Source: Rubeoparvulum massiliense (GTDB lineage Bacteria > Bacillota > Bacilli > Rubeoparvulales > Rubeoparvulaceae). Taken from it: 64,000 bases of DNA. Below the pieces are notes generated by a model. That model searched no databases. It was not told the DNA's origin and saw nothing but the letters and a program-made list of their open reading frames with translations. Shown here in pieces: positions 15,532-24,220 of this stretch (its first letter is position 1; the number at the start of each line of letters is the position of its first letter). Made by a program: the position numbers and the translations under genes. Where the stretch lies: assembly GCF_001049895.1 (NCBI RefSeq), contig NZ_CVPE01000006.1:766503-830502 (forward strand), given 5' to 3'.

Positions 15532-17211
15532 TTGATTCAACAAGGGATTGTACAAGTTTGGAATCGGATGTGGGATATTCATGATGAGACAAAGAAATTA
15601 CTTCGTTTCTTCGTGAAGCCAGATACTACACCCGAATCAATGAGCAAAACTACTAAACCTAGCCATAATTCAAATACCACCGGTTCTGGTGGCGGCAATA
15701 ATATGAAAAACAAAACGCGCTCCTTAAACTTTGGTCAACGTCTTGGCTTACTTTTAGGGCCAACACTCTTTATTATTTTTATGTTTGTTATTGAACCAGC
15801 AGGAATGACTCCAGAAGCACGAGCTGTCCTAGCTGGCACTCTGTGGATTGCAACCTGGTGGATCACAGAAGCGATACCGATTCCTGCTACTTCCCTACTC
15901 CCGATCATTATCTTTCCACTAACAGGGGCTCTCGGGACGAAAGCAGTCACCTCATCCTATGGTGACCCAACGATTTTTCTGTTTATGGGTGGGTTTATGA
16001 TCGCCCTTGCCATGGAACGTTGGAACCTACACAAACGGATCGCCCTCTCCATCATTTCAGTGATTGGAACAAGTACAGAGATGATTATTTTGGGCTTCAT
16101 GGTGGCCACTGGATTCCTCTCCATGTGGATCTCCAATACAGCTACAGCCATGATGATGGTTCCCATTGGAATGGCCATTATCTATCAAATCTCTGAAACT
16201 TCAAAGCATAATAATCAAGAGCTAGAGAAAAACTTTGGGAAGGCAATCATGATTGCCATTGCTTACGCTGCTTCCATTGGTGGTTTAGGTACATTAATCG
16301 GTACACCACCCAATGCCATTTTTGCCTCACAGGTAAGCACACTCTATGGTGTTGAGATCTCCTTCGCTAAATGGATGATGTTTGGTACACCATTGGCTGC
16401 AATTCTGCTCTTTGTTGCATGGTTTTATCTTGTGAAGATCGCTTTCCCGCTTAAGGTGAAAGCAATTCCAGGTGGTAAAGCTCTCATTCGTCAGGAAAAA
16501 ACCGCACTAGGCAAAATGAGCTATGAAGAGATAATCGTTGCTATCGTGTTTGCTTTAGCTGCACTAAGCTGGATTTTCCGTGATTTTGTCATCAATGCAT
16601 TGTTAGAGAGTAAAGGAATTAAAGTGGATGATACCATGATCGCGATCCTCTTCGCTGTCATCCTCTTTATTATCCCTGCACGCTCTAACAAGGCTCAGAA
16701 TATCCTTGACTGGGGGAATATGAAGGATCTACCATGGGGAATCCTTCTCCTATTCGGTGGTGGATTGGCTATTGCTGCTGGCTTTAAGGGCTCAGGCTTA
16801 TCCGAGTGGATCGGTAACCAATTGATCGGCTTAGAAGGCTTGAACTTCTTCTTGGTAATCTTGTTGGTTACTGGACTCGTAACATTCTTGACTGAGATTA
16901 CATCTAACACAGCAACGGCTACCATGATGTTCCCTATTATGGCTTCCCTTGCCCTTGCCTTGAACGTCCATCCTTATGCATTAATGGTGGCTGCTGGACT
17001 GGCAGCATCCTGTGCGTTCATGCTTCCTGTAGCTACACCTCCGAATGCAGTAGTCTTCGGTTCTGGATATCTACAGATTAAGGATATGGCTAAGACAGGC
17101 TTCTGGATTAATATCATTTCGATGATTATCATCGCAACTCTAATCTACTTTGTACTCCCAGTGATTTGGAACATTGATCTTAATATTTTCCCTGATAGCT
17201 TTCGTTCATAA
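15532..17211 (+). CDS. DASS-family sodium/dicarboxylate (or sulfate) symporter
   Basis: The 559-residue protein carries both SNT motifs of divalent anion:Na+ symporters, ISNTATAMMM in the first half and TSNTATATMM in the second, which bind sodium and substrate carboxylates. About eleven or more membrane helices are visible. The start is TTG with AGGAGG seven bases upstream, giving a roughly 60-residue polar N-terminal extension rich in Ser, Thr, Asn and Gly; an alternative ATG at residue 59 lacks a ribosome binding site. Substrates are probably succinate, malate or fumarate; sulfate cannot be excluded. Confidence 0.88.
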   Translation: MIQQGIVQVWNRMWDIHDETKKLLRFFVKPDTTPESMSKTTKPSHNSNTTGSGGGNNMKNKTRSLNFGQRLGLLLGPTLFIIFMFVIEPAGMTPEARAVLAGTLWIATWWITEAIPIPATSLLPIIIFPLTGALGTKAVTSSYGDPTIFLFMGGFMIALAMERWNLHKRIALSIISVIGTSTEMIILGFMVATGFLSMWISNTATAMMMVPIGMAIIYQISETSKHNNQELEKNFGKAIMIAIAYAASIGGLGTLIGTPPNAIFASQVSTLYGVEISFAKWMMFGTPLAAILLFVAWFYLVKIAFPLKVKAIPGGKALIRQEKTALGKMSYEEIIVAIVFALAALSWIFRDFVINALLESKGIKVDDTMIAILFAVILFIIPARSNKAQNILDWGNMKDLPWGILLLFGGGLAIAAGFKGSGLSEWIGNQLIGLEGLNFFLVILLVTGLVTFLTEITSNTATATMMFPIMASLALALNVHPYALMVAAGLAASCAFMLPVATPPNAVVFGSGYLQIKDMAKTGFWINIISMIIIATLIYFVLPVIWNIDLNIFPDSFRS

Positions 17212-17220
17212 TAAGGTATA

Positions 17221-17279
17221 AAAAATGGGGCTGTCCAGAAAGTCAGTGAAAGCTGACTTCTGGACGCCCCATTTTTTAT
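17221..17279. terminator. Strong terminator
   Basis: A long hairpin (AAAAATGGGGC...GTCCAGAAGTC-type stem ...GCCCCATTTTTTATT) lies immediately after the symporter gene. Its ends are A- and T-rich, so it can serve the converging carboxypeptidase gene as well. Confidence 0.85.
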
Positions 17280-17299
17280 TCTTCAATATTAATTGCTTA

Positions 17300-18175
17300 T
17301 CATAATGGATTCGTAACAGCATGCAGCAGTTGAACGATCTCTTGAGCCAATACATGAGTAGCTAGATACTCTTCGAGGGTAACCCCTTTTTCATGAATGA
17401 TGGTGGCGATCTCTACTCCTACATAGCGAAGATGCCAGGGCTCATATTGATAGCCTGTAATCTCTTCTTTATCCTTTGGATAGCGGATGATAAAGCCGTA
17501 TTCATGAGCATGCTGAGCTACCCACTCTCCTTCAAGGGTATGAGCAAACTCCTCTTCAAGGGCGAAGTTAATGGAAGCACCTGAAACATCCATGGCTAAC
17601 CCAGATTGATGCTCACTTTGGCCTGGCTGGGCGCTTACACGATTCGCTTCCACAAAGCCCTTCGTATCTACATTATAAGCAAAGAGTACTTCCTGACGTT
17701 GATACGAACGATAGCCTGAGACAGCATAAAGCGTAATCCCATCCTGTTCAGCTGCATTGAAAAGCTCTTCCAATGCTTGTGCTGCTGGTTCTCGTAATTG
17801 TTTTTTCTCAAGATTTTCACTGAAGGGGAAGCGTACATTTGGGATGACAAGATCACTGGGTACATACTTCTTCTGTAATTCGTTCACTTTATTAACAAGA
17901 AGTAAAAGATTATTGGTTATTGGAGCTGTAACTGGTTGTAGTTTATCACCAGTCTGCTCAGCCTTGAAAGATCTAATATTAGGATGTAGCATTTGGTTCT
18001 GTAGAGCTTGGCGATATTTCGTCCATTCTTCCATGAATACTGACGACAGCTGGGAGTGCTTAGAACTCTCTGTACCTTCTGTGGCAGCCACAGGAATGAT
18101 AAAAGAGCTGCTTACGATACAAACAAGAATCACGAAGTAGCTCACTTTACGTAATGGTTCCATCGATATCTTCAC
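17300..18175 (-). CDS. D-alanyl-D-alanine carboxypeptidase, VanY family (M15)
   Basis: The 291-residue protein has a signal peptide or N-terminal anchor (about residues 10-31) and an M15 peptidase domain. Zn-binding and catalytic motifs are visible: SGYRSYQRQ, SEHQSGLAMDVSG (the SxHxxGxAxD motif) and EPWHLRYVG (ExWHxR). It trims the terminal D-Ala of peptidoglycan pentapeptides outside the membrane. The GTG start at 18175 is supported by AAGGAG eight bases upstream. No van regulatory genes are near, so a role in wall maturation is more likely than vancomycin resistance. Confidence 0.9.
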   Translation of the reverse strand: MKISMEPLRKVSYFVILVCIVSSSFIIPVAATEGTESSKHSQLSSVFMEEWTKYRQALQNQMLHPNIRSFKAEQTGDKLQPVTAPITNNLLLLVNKVNELQKKYVPSDLVIPNVRFPFSENLEKKQLREPAAQALEELFNAAEQDGITLYAVSGYRSYQRQEVLFAYNVDTKGFVEANRVSAQPGQSEHQSGLAMDVSGASINFALEEEFAHTLEGEWVAQHAHEYGFIIRYPKDKEEITGYQYEPWHLRYVGVEIATIIHEKGVTLEEYLATHVLAQEIVQLLHAVTNPL

Positions 18176-18335
18176 ACCTTTAACTCCTTTTAATATTCTC
18201 TTCTTCTCACTCTACCATGAGATGATTCACTCTGCCAATGACCCACCGTAATCTTTTCCCAAATTGCCACACCATCGCCACTTCCAACATGGTACAATAA
18301 GGTACAGTTGAAGATAGAATAGGAGTGATACTTTG

Positions 18336-18692
18336 ATGAAAGCTCAATGGGGTATTATTGTTGGCTTACTCTTCACTTTATTGATTGCCGTCTTTGCTGT
18401 TGCCAATGTGGAGAATGTGGAAGTCAATTTTCTATATACAGAAGCAACCGTTCCCTTGATTATCGTGATTCTAACCTCCGTTTTACTCGGTGGCATCATG
18501 GTCGGATCGTTTGGAATTTTTCGTCAGTATCGTCTGCAACGCAAAATCTCCCAGCTGCAGCAGGAAGTGAAAACTTGGAAAGAACGGTTTGAAGCTGTGA
18601 GTAAGGCTCAGCTGAAGGAGACACGAAAGCAAGCTGATGCACAAAATAATCCGATGCCTACATCGGAGAGCAGCGAGTCCAATCAGGAGTAA
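18336..18692 (+). CDS. LapA-domain (DUF1049) membrane protein
   Basis: The 118-residue protein shows the two-helix layout of LapA-domain proteins: a first hydrophobic helix (WGIIVGLLFTLLIAVFAVANV), the characteristic NVEVNFLYTEATVPL segment, a second helix (VILTSVLLGGIMVGSF) and a cytosolic coiled-coil tail (about 65-100) ending in a polar Ser/Gln-rich stretch. The family is widespread; the Gram-positive role is unknown. ATG 18336 or TTG 18333 may be used; AGGAG lies just upstream. Confidence 0.82.
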   Translation: MKAQWGIIVGLLFTLLIAVFAVANVENVEVNFLYTEATVPLIIVILTSVLLGGIMVGSFGIFRQYRLQRKISQLQQEVKTWKERFEAVSKAQLKETRKQADAQNNPMPTSESSESNQE

Positions 18693-18710
18693 ACATAGAT
18701 GATGGAGTGA

Positions 18711-18738
18711 AAAATGCGGGGATGAGTCCCGCATTTTT
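18711..18738. terminator. Terminator
   Basis: AAAATGCGGG/CCCGCATTTTTTT forms a compact hairpin followed by seven T residues, 19 bases after the stop of the LapA-like gene. The reverse strand also ends in an A/T run, so it may serve the converging GGDEF-EAL gene. Confidence 0.85.
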
Positions 18739-18760
18739 TTATTGTTTCTTCAATTTTTCA

Positions 18761-20878
18761 TCATAATAAGCTTTCATTTTCCTCCCAAAAACAGAGAGCT
18801 TCCTTTGCAGGAACTGGTTTGCTACATAAATAGCCTTGGATCAAATCACAGTCATACTCCATCAATAAGCGCAATTGCTCTTGAGTTTCAACCCCTTCTG
18901 CCACAGTGCGCATGTTAAGATGCTTCGCCATCACAATGATGGTGGATACAATGGTTTGATATGAACGCTCTTCCACCATGGAGCGAATGAAGGATTGATC
19001 GATCTTCAATTTAGAGATGGGTAGTTGATTGATTAATGAGAGGGAACTATATCCTGTTCCAAAGTCATCCATACTCATATGAACACCCAACTGCTGCAGT
19101 TCCTTCATAACCTTTAGCGTATGATCCACATCGCGGGTTAATGATTCCGTAATCTCTAGTTCCAATAGCTTGGCATCAATCCCTGTCTTCTTGATTACTT
19201 CAGCAATATGTTGTACAAGATTAGCCTGACGAAATTGACGGATAGAAAGATTGACCGCCACAGGTAGTGGTTGATAACCACGGGCTTGAACAAGGGCAAG
19301 CTGTTTGCATGCCTTCTCAATCACCATTTCACCAATTGGCACAATCAAGCCTGTCTCTTCTGCCAGTGGAATAAAGTCCAGCGGTGGAACGATTCCTCTT
19401 GTTGGATGAATCCAACGAATGAGCGCTTCAAAGCCTGCCACCTTCCCAGTGCTAGTATCCACCTGTGGTTGATAATAGAGACTAAATTGATCTTGCTCAA
19501 TGGCTTCCCGCAATTCATTTTCAAGGATGAGCTGTTCATAAACTTCATTACGACTAGTTGTATAAAAACGATAACTCTTCTCTTCTCGATCCTTAACACG
19601 GTACATAGCGATATCAGCATGTTTGATTAGAGTTTCTCCATCTTGACCATCACGAGGATAGAAGGAAATTCCCATGCTTGCAGATAAGTGAAAGGTGGCA
19701 CCCTCTACGAAAAATGGTTCCTCAAGTACCTCAATAAGACGATCGGCGATTTTACACACTTCTTCTTTTTGACCCATTTGTGAAAGCAACACCACAAATT
19801 CGTCGCCACCCATCCTAGCAATCATGGAATCAGCTGGTACTCCTGCTTTCATTCTCTCAGCAGTCTGTTGAAGAATATTGTCACCAACACCATGACCTAG
19901 TGAATCATTGATCGTTTTAAAGCGATCTAAATCCAGTAAGATTACTGCAAATTGATGATTCTGGGTATCGCTGGTTTGCTTTTGAATCTGCTCCATCAAA
20001 GCTCGACGATTAGCTAGGCCTGTGAGCTCATCATGATAAGCCATGAAATTAATGGTCTCCTCTGCTTCTTTCCGTTCTGTAATATCCTCCATCGTAATAA
20101 GATAAGAACCATCCATCTCATCAAATAGTTGAGGTCGGGTCATTCTTACCGTATAGATCCGGTGGTCTAACGCTTGTTCAAACTCAAATTGTATCGTGGA
20201 TTTTTGATCCCAATTGCTCATTCTCCGCAAAATTTCACCATAAAGCTTCGCTGCAAATCTATCCAAAGATTGATGAAGAAGCCGTTCTGTTGCCACATGT
20301 AAGATTTTTGAGCCTTCATAATTAACGGAACGAACATGCATGTCTTGATCAAGGACAAATAGCCCAATGGGCATACTCTGAATAATTCGGTCAGCCAAAG
20401 CTTTTTTAAATGCCTCGCGCAGCTTTTCTTCAGCTACTATTTTATCTGTGATATCAAAACGAATGGAGACGAATTGATAGGGCTTACCATGATCATTGAG
20501 GAATGGCACGATAGTTGTATAGACCCAATAGAAGGAGCCATTCTTGGCACGGTTACGGATCTCTCCGCGCCAGACCCGACCCTCAAGGATCGTTTGCCAC
20601 ATATCTTTAAAAAATGATTTGGGATGATACCCTGAATTGATAATGCGATGATTTTTTCCAATCAGCTCTTCACGAGGATATTTTGATATTTCACAAAATT
20701 TATCATTGGCGTACGTAATTCGCCCAGATAGATCTGTCATCGCCACGATTGCTGCTTCATCGAGGGCAGATTTTATATCGGTTAAATTACGTAAATAATC
20801 TTGAAGTATTGCTTCCTTCCGAGCATTCTCTGTTCGTAATTGCTCTAAATCTCGTTGCAATTCCTCATGGATATTCAT
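18761..20878 (-). CDS. PAS-PAS-GGDEF-EAL c-di-GMP signalling protein
   Basis: This cytosolic protein (about 705 aa) begins with a coiled coil, then a PAS domain (about 40-150, with GRITYANDKFCEISKYP), a second PAS-like domain (about 170-265), a GGDEF domain with intact signature (RMGGDEF) and an EAL domain with intact EAL (GFEALIRW), the DDFGTGYSS loop and the KIDQSFI metal/catalytic region. Both synthesis and hydrolysis of c-di-GMP are possible. The start is uncertain: ATG 20878 lacks a clear Shine-Dalgarno site, while TTG 20899 has AGGTGG upstream. No membrane helices, so the signal is probably internal, such as redox or oxygen. Confidence 0.88.
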   Translation of the reverse strand: MNIHEELQRDLEQLRTENARKEAILQDYLRNLTDIKSALDEAAIVAMTDLSGRITYANDKFCEISKYPREELIGKNHRIINSGYHPKSFFKDMWQTILEGRVWRGEIRNRAKNGSFYWVYTTIVPFLNDHGKPYQFVSIRFDITDKIVAEEKLREAFKKALADRIIQSMPIGLFVLDQDMHVRSVNYEGSKILHVATERLLHQSLDRFAAKLYGEILRRMSNWDQKSTIQFEFEQALDHRIYTVRMTRPQLFDEMDGSYLITMEDITERKEAEETINFMAYHDELTGLANRRALMEQIQKQTSDTQNHQFAVILLDLDRFKTINDSLGHGVGDNILQQTAERMKAGVPADSMIARMGGDEFVVLLSQMGQKEEVCKIADRLIEVLEEPFFVEGATFHLSASMGISFYPRDGQDGETLIKHADIAMYRVKDREEKSYRFYTTSRNEVYEQLILENELREAIEQDQFSLYYQPQVDTSTGKVAGFEALIRWIHPTRGIVPPLDFIPLAEETGLIVPIGEMVIEKACKQLALVQARGYQPLPVAVNLSIRQFRQANLVQHIAEVIKKTGIDAKLLELEITESLTRDVDHTLKVMKELQQLGVHMSMDDFGTGYSSLSLINQLPISKLKIDQSFIRSMVEERSYQTIVSTIIVMAKHLNMRTVAEGVETQEQLRLLMEYDCDLIQGYLCSKPVPAKEALCFWEENESLL

Positions 20879-21125
20879 TTCATTTTCCCGTTGCTTCAAG
20901 CATACCACCTGCATTTCTATGTAAAGTGCGGCCAAATTTAGATCCAATATTATTCTAATATTTCTATTGTAGTACATGAATAATCGCTGTCAATTTATAA
21001 TAGTTTCTTATTTAAAATTGTTTTCAATATTATTTACCTTGCCAATCTATTTTTTATTTTTTTCCTTTTATGTTTAATTGTTGACATATTTTTATTTTTT
21101 GTAATAATTTGAATATAGCTAGTTT

Positions 21126-21139
21126 TGTAAACGATTACA
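21126..21139 (+). promoter_or_regulatory. Catabolite responsive element (CcpA site)
   Basis: TGTAAACGATTACA matches the cre consensus TGWNANCGNTNWCA at every defined position. It lies between a promoter-like TTGACA (21081-21086) and the start of tctC, so CcpA binding would block expression when preferred sugars are present. Confidence 0.8.
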
Positions 21140-21157
21140 TGGATTGGGAGGATTACT

Positions 21158-22165
21158 ATGAAAACTCGAATTACCCAAATGCTCCTCATGCTTAGTAGCT
21201 TTATCTTGATTTTTTCAGGGTGTAATCAAGCAAGCCCTTCAAACCAAACGGAAGGGGAATGGAAACCGCAAAAACCTATTGAACTAGTTGCACCTGCAGG
21301 TGCTGGAGGCGGTTGGGATACCACCGCACGTGCTGTATCAAAAGTCCTTGAGGAAGAAAAACTGATCACTAAACGAATGGCTGTTATGAACAAGCCTGGT
21401 GGTGGTGGTGCAGTAGGCTGGGCATATATCCACAGTAAAAAGGGTGATAATCATTCACTTTTTATCACCTCTCCACCGATTCTCTTTGTTCCGTTAAACG
21501 GTCAATCGGATCTAAAGCATCAAGATTTCACACCCATTGCTGGCATTATTGCTGACTATGGTGCTTTCGTAGTCAAAGCAGACTCCCCCTATCAAACAAT
21601 CAATGATCTAGTTGAAGTGCTTAAAGCTGATCCCACATCTATCTCCATCGTAGGAACCTCTTCACCGGGTAGCATGGATCATATGCAATTCGTAAAAGCA
21701 ATGAAGGCTGCTGGTGTTGATGTGAAGAAATTAAAATACGTCTCCGCACAAGATGGTGGCGGAATGGGAATGGTACTGGGTAATAAAGTTGATGTCTATT
21801 CAACAGGACTAGCTGAAGCAGCAGAGCAAGCGAAGGCAGGTAATGTTCGTGTCCTCGCCATCACAGCACCTGAACGATTAGAAGGCGATATAATATCTCA
21901 ATTCCCCACATTGATCGAACAAGGAATTAATGATCAATTTGTGGTCTGGCGTGGATTAATGGGACCGCCTGATATGGACCCACGCGCTGTAGCTTTTTAT
22001 GAAGAGAGTATTAAGGCGATGATGGATACACCCGCTTGGCAAGAACAGATAAACTTATACGGCTGGCAAAACTATTTTATGAGTAGCTCTGAATTTGGCC
22101 AGTTCCTTGATCAAGAATATGAAATCTTACGTCAGCTAATGGAAGAGTTAAATCTTGCTCAATAG
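21158..22165 (+). CDS. tctC: Tripartite tricarboxylate transporter binding lipoprotein, TctC
   Basis: The 335-residue protein has a lipobox (IFSGC, Cys22) and a TctC-type solute-binding fold with family segments PIELVAPAGAGGGWDTTAR (N-terminal carboxylate-binding loop), NKPGGGGAVGW, VGTSSPGSMDHM and a C-terminal helix. It captures an organic acid outside the cell and delivers it to the TctAB membrane complex. The ligand (citrate, other tri- or dicarboxylate, or an unrelated acid) cannot be read from sequence. GGGAGG precedes the ATG. Confidence 0.9.
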   Translation: MKTRITQMLLMLSSFILIFSGCNQASPSNQTEGEWKPQKPIELVAPAGAGGGWDTTARAVSKVLEEEKLITKRMAVMNKPGGGGAVGWAYIHSKKGDNHSLFITSPPILFVPLNGQSDLKHQDFTPIAGIIADYGAFVVKADSPYQTINDLVEVLKADPTSISIVGTSSPGSMDHMQFVKAMKAAGVDVKKLKYVSAQDGGGMGMVLGNKVDVYSTGLAEAAEQAKAGNVRVLAITAPERLEGDIISQFPTLIEQGINDQFVVWRGLMGPPDMDPRAVAFYEESIKAMMDTPAWQEQINLYGWQNYFMSSSEFGQFLDQEYEILRQLMEELNLAQ

Positions 22166-22183
22166 CTTGTTCAATCACTAGAA

Positions 22184-22211
22184 AGGGGGGAATGTAGTTA
22201 GCATCCCCCCC
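22184..22211 (+). other. Intercistronic hairpin between tctC and tctB
   Basis: AGGGGGGAATG/CATCCCCCCT forms a GC-rich stem with a single bulged A, followed by a CT-rich rather than a clean T run. It is likely a partial terminator or an mRNA-stabilising hairpin that keeps binding protein levels above those of the membrane subunits. Confidence 0.6.
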
Positions 22212-22237
22212 TCTTCTTTCGAGAGGTGAAATCTTAA

Positions 22238-22678
22238 ATGCTCCGTTCAATAGATCAAAAACTTGCTGCCATATTAATGGTCATTGCTGTCCTCTTTCTA
22301 TATGCAAGCTATCGATTACCAGCCTATCCCTATGCCACTGTAGATGCTGATCTCTTTCCAAAATCTTTAGGCTATCTATTGCTTTTCTTAGCTATTCTCC
22401 TCTTTTTTCAAAAAAGAAAGGGTGAAGAAGCTGTCAGCAGTAAAGATACAGCCTTCCTTCTCCTCATTGCCCTCGTTATGCTATTCTATATCCTCTTACT
22501 TGAGTGGATTGGCTTTTTGATTAGTAGTATCCTATTTTTTATTTTGATCGCTCGTCTCCTGGGTTATAAAAGATGGCGAGTTAACATCATCACTGCACTG
22601 CTCTTTTCTATTATTATTTACTTCTCTTTTAACTATTTATTACAGATTCAATTACCTCAGGGGATCTTACCCTTGTAA
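22238..22678 (+). CDS. tctB: Tripartite tricarboxylate transporter small membrane protein, TctB
   Basis: The 146-residue protein has four predicted membrane helices and the family segment YPYATVDADLFPKSLGYLL after the first helix. TctB partners with TctA in the membrane. GAGAGGTG lies upstream of the ATG, and tctA follows after 24 bases. Confidence 0.85.
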   Translation: MLRSIDQKLAAILMVIAVLFLYASYRLPAYPYATVDADLFPKSLGYLLLFLAILLFFQKRKGEEAVSSKDTAFLLLIALVMLFYILLLEWIGFLISSILFFILIARLLGYKRWRVNIITALLFSIIIYFSFNYLLQIQLPQGILPL

Positions 22679-22702
22679 ATATGGTGTAGGATGTGGTAAA
22701 TC

Positions 22703-24214
22703 ATGGAGACAATCAATAATATCATCTATGGATTTGAAGTAGCCTTGTCATGGCAAAACATTCTTTACGCATTTCTTGGAGTCTTTATCGGAACAATTAT
22801 TGGGATGTTGCCTGGCCTTGGACCAATTAGCGCAATCGCCATCATGATTCCTTTAAGTTATGGGATGCAACCTGCCTCGGCCCTCATCTGTATGGCAGGT
22901 GTATACTATGGAGCAATCTTTGGGGGGTCCACCTCTTCTATCCTTCTTAATGCACCAGGGGTAGCAGGCACCGTAGCAACCGCTTTTGATGGTTACCCTC
23001 TTGCAAAAAAGGGGAAAGCAGGCAAAGCCCTCGCTATCGCTGCCATCGCTTCTTTTAGTGGTGGAACCTTTAGTGTGGTTGCATTAATGCTCGTTGCACC
23101 TTCCATGGCCAAGCTTGCCATTACCTTCGGACCTATTGAGTACTTTGCCCTCATGTTACTTGGTTTAACAGCCATCTCTTCCCTTTCGGAAGGGTCTACA
23201 TTAAAAGCTTTTATTTCTGCCACGCTTGGAATGATGGTGGCAACTATTGGGATCGATCCACAGACCGGAACGCAGCGCTTTACATTTGGTACACCGTATT
23301 TATATGAAGGCATCGATTTTTTAATCATCGCTTTAGGCTTATTCGCACTGGCTGAGGTAACTTCACTGATTATCCATCGCCATGAACGACCCACCTATGA
23401 AAAGAAGGAGATGGGAAGTCTTCGCCTCGATAAAACAGAGGTAAAGGAAATATCGGGACCCATTGCTCGCCACTCTATCCTTGGCTTTCTTATTGGGGTA
23501 CTACCTGGCGCTGGTGCCACTATTGCCTCTTTTATCGCATATCTAACAGAAAAACGAATAGCAAAAGATCCAACAAGCTTTGGGGAAGGAAACTTGAAAG
23601 GATTAGCAGCGCCTGAAACAGCCAATAACGCAGCAACTGGTGGTGCCTTCGTTCCTCTACTAACCCTTGGAATTCCTGGTTCAGGAACAACTGCTGTTCT
23701 CTTGGGCGCTCTTCTTGTTGTTGGTGTTCAACCTGGACCACTCATGATCGTAGAGCACCCTGATGTATTCTGGGGAGTAATTGCAAGTATGTATCTCGGC
23801 AATCTCTTTTTGCTCATCTTAAATTTACCTTTGATCCCGTTTTTAGCCCGAATCTTATTCATTCCAAGACCGCTTCTGATTTCATTTATTCTACTCTTCT
23901 GTATTATTGGGGTCTATGCTGTTAGCTTTAATACATTTGACTTATACCTATTACTTGCCTTTGGAGTAGTAGGATACTTGATGCGACTGTTCCATTTCCC
24001 TGCTGCCCCATTTATCCTTGCTTTTATATTAGGAGGCATGATGGAACAGTCGTTACGGCAAGCGCTTACCATTTCTAATGGCAATCTGCTTACTCTGTTC
24101 AGTAGTCCAATCGCTAATGCCTTATTTATCCTAGCCACTCTCTCATTATTTCTACCATTGATGCGTAAAAAAAGAGGCCCTACAATAGGACCTCAGCAAG
24201 ATGTGAAGATGTAA
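22703..24214 (+). CDS. tctA: Tripartite tricarboxylate transporter large permease, TctA
   Basis: The 503-residue permease has about eleven or twelve helices and the TctA hallmark PGLGPISAIAIMIPLSYGM near the N terminus with a related inverted-repeat segment, LPGAGATIASFIAY, in the second half. LNAPGVAGTVATAFDGYPLAKKG is another family-typical region. It couples acid import to a cation gradient. The gene converges with a hydroxyacid dehydrogenase with only six bases between stops and no clear terminator. Confidence 0.92.
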   Translation: METINNIIYGFEVALSWQNILYAFLGVFIGTIIGMLPGLGPISAIAIMIPLSYGMQPASALICMAGVYYGAIFGGSTSSILLNAPGVAGTVATAFDGYPLAKKGKAGKALAIAAIASFSGGTFSVVALMLVAPSMAKLAITFGPIEYFALMLLGLTAISSLSEGSTLKAFISATLGMMVATIGIDPQTGTQRFTFGTPYLYEGIDFLIIALGLFALAEVTSLIIHRHERPTYEKKEMGSLRLDKTEVKEISGPIARHSILGFLIGVLPGAGATIASFIAYLTEKRIAKDPTSFGEGNLKGLAAPETANNAATGGAFVPLLTLGIPGSGTTAVLLGALLVVGVQPGPLMIVEHPDVFWGVIASMYLGNLFLLILNLPLIPFLARILFIPRPLLISFILLFCIIGVYAVSFNTFDLYLLLAFGVVGYLMRLFHFPAAPFILAFILGGMMEQSLRQALTISNGNLLTLFSSPIANALFILATLSLFLPLMRKKRGPTIGPQQDVKM

Positions 24215-24220
24215 AATTGA

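Noticed and set aside
24165-24201. Terminator at the end of tctA
   Set aside because: GAGGCCC...AGGACCTC inside the coding end is short and has no T run, so the converging genes at 24214/24221 have no clear shared terminator.
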